Origin: Enterocloster aldenensis
Lineage (GTDB): Bacteria > Bacillota > Clostridia > Lachnospirales > Lachnospiraceae
Assembly: GCF_003434055.1 (NCBI RefSeq)
Contig: NZ_QVEX01000001.1
Span: 62,001 to 126,000 of the forward strand
Direction: 5' to 3'
DNA length: 64,000 bases
Part shown: positions 9,589 through 17,538 of the stretch, piece after piece
How the letters are laid out: every line of letters begins with the position of its first letter
How positions within the stretch are numbered: the first letter of the stretch is position 1
Notes under the pieces: model-generated
Databases searched by the model: none
What the model saw: only the letters and a program-made list of their open reading frames with translations
Told to the model about the DNA's origin: nothing
Program-made: the position numbers and the translations under genes

Positions 9589-11076
9589 TTATTGTACATG
9601 ATAATACCGCTTTACCGCCGGATAGATATCCAGATACCGTCTATAAAGCCTATCATAAAAAGCAGCCCGTTCCGGATCCGGCTCATAGGCATCTGAGCGT
9701 TCCCTGCCCTGGAGGGAATCCGTAAACCCTGAATATCCCCGGATCCTGCCTTCTGCCAGCAGCACTGCCGCTCCCAGGGCCAGGGCCGGGAGCATTTCCC
9801 CGTCTTTGTATACATAAACGGTCTGGTCCAGGATATCGGCCAAAATCTGATTCCAGACGCTGACACGGCCACCCCCGCCAATGACGGATATGGTTTTGGG
9901 CGGCACTCCGATACATTCAATCCCCTGTCTGATGGAAAATGCCACACCTTCCAGACAGCTCCTTATCATATCCCCCTGTCCCGTGGCTGCCGTGATTCCC
10001 AGAAAGCTTCCCTTTACCAGGGAATCCATCACCGGGAACCGTTCGCCGTTGAGATAGGGGAGGAATACCACGCCTCCGCTTCCAGGACTGCTCTCCCTCA
10101 GCCGTTCCTCCACATATGTGTAATCAATGGTATCCCGGGAGTCCCGGGCCGTAAAAAGGCTGCTGATCCATTTATGCACATTCCCAGCATTAAGGAAGGG
10201 AACCACGTTGATATAGGAGCCCTGCTCCATTGCTGCCAGATTGAATATGCCCTCCGATCCCCTGGAAACTTTTCTGGATATGGTGGAGACCCAGCCTGAA
10301 GTGCCCAGGTTTATGTTATATTCACCAGGGCACCTTATCCCGCTGGCAAGGGTGGCTGCACCAGCATCCCCCACACCTGCATATACCTTGATTCCTTCGT
10401 CAAATCCCGTGGCCTCTGCCCCCTTTTTGCTCATGGTCCCCACTGCCTGATGGGGATAATACAGTTCAGGCAAAAGGCTTAAATCAATTCCGGCAGCTGA
10501 CAGGATCCTGCTATCCCAGGTGCCAGAGGCCATATCCATGGCCCCGGCCGTGGAGCAGGCAGTCATATCCCCAACAGCCCTGCCAGTGAGCTGCAGGATG
10601 ATATAATCCTTTGCGCTTATAAGGACCTTATGGATCTTCCCGTATAAATCAGGCTGGTTTTCCTTAATCCACATCATCTTGGGCAGCGGCAGGGATCCGT
10701 CATAATGGTTTCCTGTTACAGATTCCAGATAATCCTTTCCCATGCGCTCAATCAGTTCCCGGGCCTGGGCAGCAGCCCGGCCGTCTGAATACAGGACAGC
10801 ATTTCCCACCGGACAGCCTTCCTGGTCCACAGGAATCACATCCTGCATCTGGCCGCTCATGATGACCGCCTCCACGGGTGTCTCCTTGTCCATGGCCGCA
10901 AATCCCTTGGAAATCCTGCAAAAGGCATCATACCAATCCTGGGGCCTCTGCTCCTTTTTTTCATTGTCAAAAATCGTACTGATTGTTTTTGATTCAGAGG
11001 AAAGCACCTCCCCCTTTTCATTAATCAGCACTCCTTTGACTGCCGTTGTACCTATGTCATATGTGGCAATTGTCAT
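9589..11076 (-). CDS. FGGY family carbohydrate kinase (xylulokinase-like)
   Basis: 495 residues, ATG 9 nt behind AAGGAGG. It phosphorylates a sugar or polyol with ATP. Seen: the N-terminal phosphate-1 motif TYDIGTTAVKGVLINEKGE, substrate-side MSGQMQDVIPVD (like the xylulokinase SGQMHG region), GVGDAGAATLASG, INLGTSGWVSTISRK, and the C-terminal ATP motif VIGGGGRVSVWNQILADI with ALALGAAVLLA. It is the last gene of the SorC-ABC-TrpA-like operon, 28 bp after the TrpA-like gene, so it most likely phosphorylates the imported sugar or its isomer. Substrate unknown; the xylulose/rhamnulose kinase group is the best guess. Confidence 0.9.
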   Translation of the reverse strand: MTIATYDIGTTAVKGVLINEKGEVLSSESKTISTIFDNEKKEQRPQDWYDAFCRISKGFAAMDKETPVEAVIMSGQMQDVIPVDQEGCPVGNAVLYSDGRAAAQARELIERMGKDYLESVTGNHYDGSLPLPKMMWIKENQPDLYGKIHKVLISAKDYIILQLTGRAVGDMTACSTAGAMDMASGTWDSRILSAAGIDLSLLPELYYPHQAVGTMSKKGAEATGFDEGIKVYAGVGDAGAATLASGIRCPGEYNINLGTSGWVSTISRKVSRGSEGIFNLAAMEQGSYINVVPFLNAGNVHKWISSLFTARDSRDTIDYTYVEERLRESSPGSGGVVFLPYLNGERFPVMDSLVKGSFLGITAATGQGDMIRSCLEGVAFSIRQGIECIGVPPKTISVIGGGGRVSVWNQILADILDQTVYVYKDGEMLPALALGAAVLLAEGRIRGYSGFTDSLQGRERSDAYEPDPERAAFYDRLYRRYLDIYPAVKRYYHVQ

Positions 11077-11104
11077 TTGACGGATTCCTCCTTGCTGCAG
11101 GCGC

Positions 11105-11881
11105 CTAGCGGGCCTGCTCCATAATACCTGCCAGCTCATCTATGAAGCCGTAAAGTTCTTCCTGGGATTTGTTCAGTTTTCTCATGATCTCGGTTCCAAT
11201 AATGGCCCCATAGAATCCGTTCTGTATCAGTTCCCTGACCCGGCCGCCTGAGCTGATCCCAAAACCTGCAAAAATTGTATTGCTATGGAACATCTTACCG
11301 TAATCCAGCAGTTTTTCATAGTCGTTCCCACTGGTTTCCATGCCCGTAGGACCGCTGTATAAACGCTGGTAAATCATGGGGAACTCCTGGATGGTCATTG
11401 TTATCTCATTAAAGCTGTCATCACTTGAGATAAATCCAACCACATCCAGGCCATACCCGTTCATCTCAGATTTTAACCGGATCCTGTCCTCAATCCCCAT
11501 ATTGGGGATTACCAGGGCGTCAAACAAGCCTTCCTCTGCCAGGTCCCTGTAAATTTCCGAATCAATCAGGTCCTCCCTGTATCCCATAAGCCATATGGGA
11601 ACCGAAACCTCAGCCCTAAGGCGCCGCCAGAAGTCCATGGCATGACAAAGCCCTGTCCCCACGGTTTCATGGGCCTTCTTAATTACTTCCCCATCCTCGT
11701 AGGGGTCCTTGGAAGGAAATCCTATTTCCAGTACCGGAAGCCCCCTGCAGCAGCACTCATGGATGATATGGAAAAAACATTCCTCGTCCGGATATCCGGC
11801 GGTTATGTATCCCACAAACAGATTCCTGTTGCCGTCTATACTTTTTTGCATACGTCTGCTGTGAACTTTTATCTGATCCAT
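11105..11881 (-). CDS. TrpA-like (beta/alpha)8 protein, putative sugar-phosphate lyase
   Basis: 258 residues with the tryptophan synthase alpha-subunit plan: GYITAGYPD, LEIGFPSKDPYEDGEVIKKA, IWLMGYREDL, YSGPTGM, FAGFGISSGGRV, AIIGTEIM. Known TrpA performs retro-aldol cleavage of indole-3-glycerol phosphate using a Glu (in LE-IG-P) and an Asp (in DP--DG); both are kept here, and so are the phosphate-binding GFGIS and IIGTEI loops. The usual IIPDLP loop is instead VIPNMG, and the indole pocket looks changed. No trpB or other trp gene is present. The gene overlaps the ABC permease stop by one base (TAATG) and precedes a sugar kinase, so I infer a retro-aldolase acting on a phosphorylated sugar in this operon. 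That activity is not shown by the sequence alone. Confidence 0.75.
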   Translation of the reverse strand: MDQIKVHSRRMQKSIDGNRNLFVGYITAGYPDEECFFHIIHECCCRGLPVLEIGFPSKDPYEDGEVIKKAHETVGTGLCHAMDFWRRLRAEVSVPIWLMGYREDLIDSEIYRDLAEEGLFDALVIPNMGIEDRIRLKSEMNGYGLDVVGFISSDDSFNEITMTIQEFPMIYQRLYSGPTGMETSGNDYEKLLDYGKMFHSNTIFAGFGISSGGRVRELIQNGFYGAIIGTEIMRKLNKSQEELYGFIDELAGIMEQAR

Positions 11882-12831
11882 TACTTAGCGTCACCTCGTC
11901 CCAACTTCTGGGCAATTACAGCAACCACTATAATAATGCCCGTAATAATATTCTGCATATAAGAGGGCATCTGCAGGATTGTCAGCCCGTTTGCCAGGAT
12001 TGACAATATGGCAGCTCCCACAAATGTCCCCGCCACATTGGGGATTCCCTGCCTGGACACCGTGCAGCCGATATAGGCAGCGGCATAGGACTGGAGGAAA
12101 TATCCGGCTCCCGCCGAGGTGTTGGCCGAACCCACCCTTGACGCAACAGCGATTCCCGTCCCCCCTGCCAGGGCCCCGCACAGCATAAATGCCAGGATTT
12201 TATAGGTCCTCACATTGATTCCCGCAATTTTGGACGCCTCCTCGCCTCCGCCGATTGCATACATTTTCCTGCCCGAAGGCGTATGTTTCATGAAAAACGC
12301 AAATGCCAGCACAAACAGGATCATAAGCACTGAAAGGAAGGGGATTCCTCCTATCTTAGAAGTTCCCAGCCAGGTAAAGCTCTTTGGTATGTTTTCAAAA
12401 ACAGTTGCCCCGCCTGTCAGCCTGTAAATCAGGCCGTCCAACACCGTACTGATGCCTAGTGTGGTGATAAAAGAGAGTACCTTAAATTTTGCCACAATGT
12501 ATCCGTTAATCCATCCAATGGCCATGCACACCAGTACCGTGAGCAGGAAGCCGGCTCCCACCGGTATGCCTGCCACTGCCATCAGGGCCGCCATAACGCC
12601 TCCCAGGCTGGCCATGCTGCCCACGGATAAATCAAATTCATTCACCACCATTACCATGGTTGCTCCAATGGAGATAATGGTAAGGGCCGCCATCTGCCGG
12701 CTTATATTGATAAAATTCTTCAGGGTAAGAAAAGCGGCAGGCTTCAGGACGCCGAATATCATGATGATTACAAGAAGTGCGATTATGGTTCCATAGGCCT
12801 GGGCCATCTGTTTAAAATCTGTCTTTTTCAT
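11881..12831 (-). CDS. rbsC: Ribose-type sugar ABC permease
   Basis: 316 residues with about nine membrane spans and the family motifs DLSVGSMASLGGVMAALM near residue 70 and GIAVASRVGSANTSAGAGYFLQSYAAAYIGC near 235, which match RbsC-type (BPD_transp_2) permeases of sugar importers. The ATG at 12831 is placed 6 nt behind AAGGTG; a GTG at 12840 in the same frame is less likely. Works as a homodimer with the double ATPase encoded upstream. The symbol shows the family, not a proven ribose substrate. Confidence 0.92.
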   Translation of the reverse strand: MKKTDFKQMAQAYGTIIALLVIIMIFGVLKPAAFLTLKNFINISRQMAALTIISIGATMVMVVNEFDLSVGSMASLGGVMAALMAVAGIPVGAGFLLTVLVCMAIGWINGYIVAKFKVLSFITTLGISTVLDGLIYRLTGGATVFENIPKSFTWLGTSKIGGIPFLSVLMILFVLAFAFFMKHTPSGRKMYAIGGGEEASKIAGINVRTYKILAFMLCGALAGGTGIAVASRVGSANTSAGAGYFLQSYAAAYIGCTVSRQGIPNVAGTFVGAAILSILANGLTILQMPSYMQNIITGIIIVVAVIAQKLGRGDAK

Positions 12832-12846
12832 CCTCTTCACCTTTCT

Positions 12847-14325
12847 TTATTTATCATAACAATAGGATAGCACTTCATTTGATGTAAGGTTTTCATTCTT
12901 CAGCAATTCCTTTGTGTATCCCCGTGACATGATCAGGATATTATCTGCCACTTCAAGAATCTCTTTTAAGTCAGATGACACATAAACCACCGCGCTGCCC
13001 GCCGCTGCCCGCTCCCTCAAAAGTTTATGGATTTCATTGCGGGTCTTTACGTCCACTGCCTGGGTGGGCTCATCACACAGGAATACCTTAGGGTCTGTCA
13101 TAAGCGCCTTTGCAAACACCACCTTCTGCTGGTTGCCTCCTGACAGTTCGATGGCCCTCTGGTCCATGCCCGCCATCTTTATCTGAAGGCTTTTGAGCCG
13201 CTCTGATACGGCCTGTTCCTCCTTCTTTTTACTGAGCACCCCATGGTCTGAATATTCGTCAATACAGGACAGGGTCACATTTTCCTTAATGCTCATGCTT
13301 CCGATCATTGCCTTTCCCCGCCTGTCCTCACAGATCAATACCATTCCTGCGCGGATGGAATCCCCTGGGGACAGCTTCCCCATCTCCTTTCCGCCTATGG
13401 AAACAGTGCCGCATTTGGCGGCCCTGTATCCATATATGCACTCCAAAAATTCTGTCCTTCCACTGCCGCCCAGTCCGAATATCCCAAGAATCTCCCCGCT
13501 GTGTGCCTGAAGGCCGGCACATTTGACAATCCCGTCTTTGGATGCCATGTCCCTTACCTCCAGCTGCACCGGCCCCAAACCCACGGTTTTATCCACTGCC
13601 TCTGCCTTCCACTGTTCGGTCATCAGGGAAATCAGCCCCTCTTTATCCACGTCCTTTGTGCCCACAACACCTGATTTTATACCGTTTTTAAAGATGGTTA
13701 TCCTGTCCGTGAGCCGGAAGATCTCATCCATCCTGTGTGTAACATAAAGGATGGATGTGCCTCTTTGTTTCAGACGTTCAATGATGCCGAACAGGATTTC
13801 AGATTCCTTATCTGTCAATGACGCGGTTGGCTCATCCAGGATCAGCAGCCTGCAGTCCGTCATCATGGCCCGGATGATTTCCAGGCATGTCTTTTGGGGC
13901 GGGCTAAGCTGTGAAGCCGCCTTTGCAAGGTCAATCTCAATTCCCAGCTCCTGTGCCTTGTGCTGCACCCGCTCCTTCATCTGCTTCCAGTCAATGGTCC
14001 CCCCTCTGCCCGGATATTCCATTCCAAGATATACGTTCTCCACCGCATCAAACGCAGGAATCAGCACATGGTCCTGATGTATGACATTGATTCCTATCTT
14101 GCGGCTGTCAGCAGGGGTATGGATGGCAACAGGCTGGCCGTTCCAGTAAACCGTGCCTTCATCCAGTGAATACACGCCTGTAAGGATTTTAATCAGGGTG
14201 GATTTGCCTGCCCCATTTTCCCCAACCAGTCCATGTATCTCTCCCTCCTGGATATCCATGTCTATTCCCTTTAACGCATAAATCCCATTAAACTGCTTAC
14301 TTATATTTTCTGTCCTTAAAAGCAT
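12847..14325 (-). CDS. rbsA: Ribose-type sugar ABC ATPase (two ABC domains)
   Basis: 492 residues with two fused nucleotide-binding domains. Domain 1: Walker A GENGAGKST (residues 34-42), a signature region QLSPPQKTCLEIIRAM lacking the classic LSGGQ, Walker B LLILDEPTASLT. Domain 2: a degenerate Walker A GLGGSGRTEF, signature ELSGGNQQKVVFAKAL, Walker B VFLCDEPTQAVD. This pairing is normal for RbsA/MglA-type proteins. Lies between binding-protein and permease genes with gaps of 28 and 15 bp. Energises import of the sugar handled by the TrpA-like protein and FGGY kinase. Confidence 0.94.
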   Translation of the reverse strand: MLLRTENISKQFNGIYALKGIDMDIQEGEIHGLVGENGAGKSTLIKILTGVYSLDEGTVYWNGQPVAIHTPADSRKIGINVIHQDHVLIPAFDAVENVYLGMEYPGRGGTIDWKQMKERVQHKAQELGIEIDLAKAASQLSPPQKTCLEIIRAMMTDCRLLILDEPTASLTDKESEILFGIIERLKQRGTSILYVTHRMDEIFRLTDRITIFKNGIKSGVVGTKDVDKEGLISLMTEQWKAEAVDKTVGLGPVQLEVRDMASKDGIVKCAGLQAHSGEILGIFGLGGSGRTEFLECIYGYRAAKCGTVSIGGKEMGKLSPGDSIRAGMVLICEDRRGKAMIGSMSIKENVTLSCIDEYSDHGVLSKKKEEQAVSERLKSLQIKMAGMDQRAIELSGGNQQKVVFAKALMTDPKVFLCDEPTQAVDVKTRNEIHKLLRERAAAGSAVVYVSSDLKEILEVADNILIMSRGYTKELLKNENLTSNEVLSYCYDK

Positions 14326-14353
14326 GCTCTTACTCCCTGTCAGTGTACTGGTG

Positions 14354-15421
14354 TCACTGTGCGTCTGCGTTTTCCTGGGTAATCAGTGTGGCCGGGGCAT
14401 ACAGTTCCCCTTTTTCAATCTCCTCACCCTTAAAATACCGGTCCATCTGCTCATAAACAATCTGGGCCATTCCCTCAAAATTCTGTTTTACCGTGGCCTT
14501 CAGGTTGGTCCCCTCTTTTACCAGGGCAATTGCCTGTTCATTCCCGTCCACGCCCGTAACCAGCACCTGGCTTCGGCCAGCTTCCTGCAGCGCCTGTGTG
14601 GCCCCGATGGCCGGTTCATCCCACGCAGCCCATATGGCGGTTATGGAATCCGGGTCCGGGTTGGCAAGCAGAAGGTTTTCCACAATATCCTGGGCGTCAT
14701 TGATTGGCTGTTCGGCCGGCACATGCTGCTCTGTGATGAGCGTAATGTCCGGGTACTCCTTAATCAGATCGTCAAATGCCTCACAGCGCTTTACAACTCC
14801 CGGATGAGGCCTGTGTGTGAGGGCAATCACGGTGCCCTTTCCTCCCATCAGGTCATCAAACAGATATTTCACAATCAGCTCTCCCATCTGGTAATTATCA
14901 CTGGTGGCATTCACCTGCATTCCCTCAATAAATCCGCTGTCACATCCAAACACCGGGATTCCCGATGCAAATACGTCCTGAAGCTGGTTGGAAAGCTGCC
15001 CCGGATCCGCGCTTACCAGCACAATCCCGTCTGTTCCCGCTGAAACCACATCCTCCAGCCTGCTGGCCAGCTGGGAAAAATCGTTGTTTGTGTTGATTAC
15101 AGACACCTCTGCCCCTGCATCTTTCAGCTTTTGTTCTATGTACTCAACCATCTGGTTGGTGGTCACCGAACCAAGATAAGGGGTCATCAGGGATATACTC
15201 TTTCCCTGCAGCCCGCCTGCATCACCGGCCGGATTGCTGTCCTTTGCCTGTTCAGCCTCTTTCCCGTCCGCTTCACTGGCTGCGCCCGCGTCCTCCTTAC
15301 CGGCTTCCTTTCCGGTTTCCTTGCCGGTATCACTGCCTCCCTGCGTGGAAGCGCTGCATCCCGCCACTGCCACTGCCATCATTGCTGCTGTCAATATGGC
15401 TAACATTTTCTTGATTCTCAT
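14354..15421 (-). CDS. rbsB: Ribose-type sugar-binding lipoprotein
   Basis: 355 residues from the ATG at 15421 behind GGGAGGAAG. Lipoprotein signal with lipobox VAGC (Cys at about 21), then a low-complexity Gly/Lys/Glu/Ala linker (residues 25-65) typical of Lachnospiraceae binding proteins, then a type I periplasmic-binding fold (SISLMTPYLGSVTTNQMVEYIEQKL, VSAGTDGIVLVSADPGQL, GIPVFGCDSG, ITAIWAAWDEPAIGATQAL, LVTGVDGNEQAIALV). It captures the sugar for the RbsC-type permease. The gene begins 14 bp after the SorC regulator stop, so regulator and transporter share one mRNA. Confidence 0.92.
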   Translation of the reverse strand: MRIKKMLAILTAAMMAVAVAGCSASTQGGSDTGKETGKEAGKEDAGAASEADGKEAEQAKDSNPAGDAGGLQGKSISLMTPYLGSVTTNQMVEYIEQKLKDAGAEVSVINTNNDFSQLASRLEDVVSAGTDGIVLVSADPGQLSNQLQDVFASGIPVFGCDSGFIEGMQVNATSDNYQMGELIVKYLFDDLMGGKGTVIALTHRPHPGVVKRCEAFDDLIKEYPDITLITEQHVPAEQPINDAQDIVENLLLANPDPDSITAIWAAWDEPAIGATQALQEAGRSQVLVTGVDGNEQAIALVKEGTNLKATVKQNFEGMAQIVYEQMDRYFKGEEIEKGELYAPATLITQENADAQ

Positions 15422-15435
15422 GTTTCTTCCTCCCA

Positions 15436-16368
15436 TCATATCTGCTTTGCTGTATCCAGGTCCGTGACCAGAATATCTATTTTGCCGCTTTTCAGTGCAG
15501 CCTTAATGGCCTCAACTTTGGAATCTCCAATGGCTGCTGCTATAATCCTGCTTTTCTTTAAATCCTTAAGGGACTGCCCGATGGAGCGCTCCAGGATTTC
15601 CTGCCCCACCTCCCGTCCGTCTTTGTCCAGGTAGGAACTGCACACAGAGGCAACCGCGCCCTGCCTTCTCAGCTCATCCACATCCTGTTTCCTGAGACTG
15701 CCCAGCTGGATATTGGTTGCTCCCTCGCTCAGGTTGCCAATTCCCACCAGGGCTATGTCAACCTTTTTCCCGGCCTCCAGCACCTTTGCTATGGATTCCT
15801 CCTTTCTCAAGGACACAGCCAGGTTAAGATCCGACACAACAGCCGGTGCGTTGAGATTTAATGCACTTGTTCCATGCAGGTCCGCCAGCTTCTGAGCCAG
15901 GGTATCCGCATGGATGCTCATATTGGTGGTGGATATCCCGCCTGCAAGAGGGACCACCAGCTTCAGCTTCTTGGGCGACTGTTCCATGGCGTCAATCATG
16001 GCCTTGCAGGTATATCCGCTCATGACCCCCACCCTGGCATCCTGGGGAATGTAATCCTCCACTAATCTGGACGCCTCTTTTGCAAAAGACTGCATCCTGT
16101 TTTCCCCTTCCCCGCAGGTGCTGTCAACAACCAGCGCATCCCTGATGCCAAAGCACCCAATCAGCCGGTTCTCCAGCTCTGTCTCCCTGACATAGGGATT
16201 GGAGATGGAAATGTTCACAATCCCGCCCTCCTTAGCCGCTGTGATCAAACGGCAGATCTGGGGCCGGGATATGCCGAGAATGGCTGATATCTCCTTCTGG
16301 CTCTTGTTCTGGATATAATATAGTTCACATACCTTAATCATTAAACGTTTATTATTCATTGTCCCCAT
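15436..16368 (-). CDS. SorC/DeoR-type sugar-binding transcriptional regulator
   Basis: 310 residues from the ATG at 16366-16368 behind AGAGG. Residues 5-55 hold a helix-turn-helix (YYIQNKSQKEISAILGISRPQICRLI); residues 60-310 form the SorC C-terminal sugar-phosphate-binding domain (VGVMSGYTCKAMIDAM, VVPLAGGIS, ALVGIGNLSEGATN, IAAAIGDSKVEAIKAALKSGKIDILVTD). Such proteins use a phosphorylated sugar as effector. It is the first gene of the six-gene sugar operon, so it is autoregulated if it binds the two palindromes around the promoter. Longer in-frame starts (to 16443) overlap one palindrome and the -10 region and are rejected. Confidence 0.92.
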   Translation of the reverse strand: MGTMNNKRLMIKVCELYYIQNKSQKEISAILGISRPQICRLITAAKEGGIVNISISNPYVRETELENRLIGCFGIRDALVVDSTCGEGENRMQSFAKEASRLVEDYIPQDARVGVMSGYTCKAMIDAMEQSPKKLKLVVPLAGGISTTNMSIHADTLAQKLADLHGTSALNLNAPAVVSDLNLAVSLRKEESIAKVLEAGKKVDIALVGIGNLSEGATNIQLGSLRKQDVDELRRQGAVASVCSSYLDKDGREVGQEILERSIGQSLKDLKKSRIIAAAIGDSKVEAIKAALKSGKIDILVTDLDTAKQI

Positions 16369-16381
16369 GGTGATACCTCTT

Positions 16382-16397
16382 TTGAAATTAATTTCAA
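16382..16397. promoter_or_regulatory. Operator-like palindrome 1 of SorC operon
   Basis: Perfect 16-bp palindrome TTGAAATTAATTTCAA, 14 bp before the regulator ATG and downstream of the -10 box, in a place suited to repression. Its 14-bp core recurs at 16463-16476. Confidence 0.75.
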
Positions 16398-16422
16398 TAT
16401 CTGCAATATTGCTTACACCCTT

Positions 16423-16450
16423 ATTATAGTTAAAAACATTCAATTGTCAA
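16423..16450 (-). promoter_or_regulatory. Consensus promoter of the SorC sugar operon
   Basis: Read on minus: -35 TTGACA (16445-16450), 16-bp spacer, -10 TATAAT (16423-16428). Both hexamers are perfect sigma-A consensus. It sits between two copies of the same palindrome, so strong intrinsic activity with tight control is expected. Confidence 0.85.
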
Positions 16451-16461
16451 TATTTCATAAA

Positions 16462-16477
16462 TTGAAATTAATTTCAC
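16462..16477. promoter_or_regulatory. Operator-like palindrome 2 of SorC operon
   Basis: TTGAAATTAATTTCAC, sharing the perfect 14-bp palindrome TGAAATTAATTTCA with the site at 16382-16397. The centres are 80 bp apart, one upstream of -35 and one downstream of -10, an arrangement fitting cooperative binding or DNA looping by a SorC tetramer. Confidence 0.75.
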
Positions 16478-16524
16478 CTGCATTTTATGTCATATCATAC
16501 AAACCGCATCTGCCTGTTTAACTG

Positions 16525-16581
16525 AAAAAAGCCGGAAACAGAATCCCGCCCCTTTACCTGGGCCTGGATTCTGTTTCCGGC
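16525..16581 (-). terminator. Terminator of the BMP/nucleoside-type transporter operon
   Basis: Read on minus: 16-bp perfect arms (16566-16581 and 16531-16546; outer bases GCCGGAAACAG) followed by TTTTTTCAG. It lies 36 bp after the last permease stop and insulates that operon from the SorC operon promoter region. Confidence 0.85.
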
Positions 16582-16616
16582 TGTCTGTCCATGAAAGATG
16601 AAGTTTTACCTGAAAA

Positions 16617-17534
16617 TCAATTTTCCTTACTATAGCTAACCCCCAGCTTGGCGGGCACATTAAAGCTCTTCCTGGAAACCGTCAGCACGATTGTCAGTAT
16701 ATAAGGCAATGCAATGAACAATTCATTGGGGAAGTATCCGCCTCCGCCCATGGACTGCATATAGATAGCCACTGCCTCTGCCAGTCCGAACACCACGGTG
16801 CCGATTACAGCTCCCTTTGGATTCCAGTTCCCAAGGAAACAGATGGCAAATGCAATCCATCCGCGGCCCCCAATCATGTTGGTGGTAAACATCCCCAGGT
16901 ACCCCACCGAGTAAAAAGAGCCTGCCACGCCGCCCATGACGCCTGCCAGCAGCACGGTAAAAAAGCGCACCGTATTTACATTGATACCTGCCACATCCAC
17001 TGCTTCCGGGTTCTCTCCCGTGGAGCGGATGGTCAGGCCGATGGATGTCTTAAACAGTACAAAATAAGACACAGGGATAATCAGATACACAATATAGGTC
17101 AGTATATTCTGCTGGAACAGAACCGGTCCAAGCACCGGGATCCTGCTGAGCACCGGGATGGCAATCTCCGGCAGGGGACTGATTTTTAAAGGCGTGGTCG
17201 GGACGCCGAAAAACACCCTCTGGAGGTAAGTGCAGATACCGGCCGCCAGCACATTGATGGCTGTTCCCGTAACCACCTGGTGCTGCTTCAGATAGATACA
17301 CACCACCCCATAAACAGCGGCTGCGGCCACACCTGCCAGGATGGCGCACAGGATGCCGATAAAGGCATTGCCCGTAATATAGGTTCCCACAAATCCGCCC
17401 CAGGCGCCCATGAGGAAAATGCCCTCTATGGCAGTTACCATCATGCCGGAACGCTCCGCAACCACCTCTGCGATGGAGCCGAAAAGCAGAGGCGTACTCA
17501 TCATCAACGCACGTTTCAATAAACTTACAACCAT
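16617..17534 (-). CDS. nupQ: BMP-type (nucleoside-like) ABC permease, second subunit
   Basis: 305 residues from the ATG at 17534 behind GGGAGCG; a start at 17627 would lie inside the previous gene. About eight membrane spans. Motifs of the nucleoside/simple-sugar permease group: STPLLFGSIAEVVAERSGMMVTAIEGIFLMGAWGG, TGTAINVLAAGI, RSTGENPEAVDVAGINVNTVR, GGRGWIAFAICFLGNWNPKGA. Begins 4 bp after the stop of its partner permease. With the PnrA-like lipoprotein and a double ATPase it forms an importer, most likely for nucleosides. Symbol marks the family only. Confidence 0.88.
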   Translation of the reverse strand: MVVSLLKRALMMSTPLLFGSIAEVVAERSGMMVTAIEGIFLMGAWGGFVGTYITGNAFIGILCAILAGVAAAAVYGVVCIYLKQHQVVTGTAINVLAAGICTYLQRVFFGVPTTPLKISPLPEIAIPVLSRIPVLGPVLFQQNILTYIVYLIIPVSYFVLFKTSIGLTIRSTGENPEAVDVAGINVNTVRFFTVLLAGVMGGVAGSFYSVGYLGMFTTNMIGGRGWIAFAICFLGNWNPKGAVIGTVVFGLAEAVAIYMQSMGGGGYFPNELFIALPYILTIVLTVSRKSFNVPAKLGVSYSKEN

Positions 17535-17538
17535 GGCC

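Noticed and set aside
11105..11881. Tryptophan synthase alpha subunit of tryptophan synthesis
   Set aside because: No trpB or other trp gene, the PDLP loop is changed, and the gene is fused by overlap into a sugar-uptake operon.
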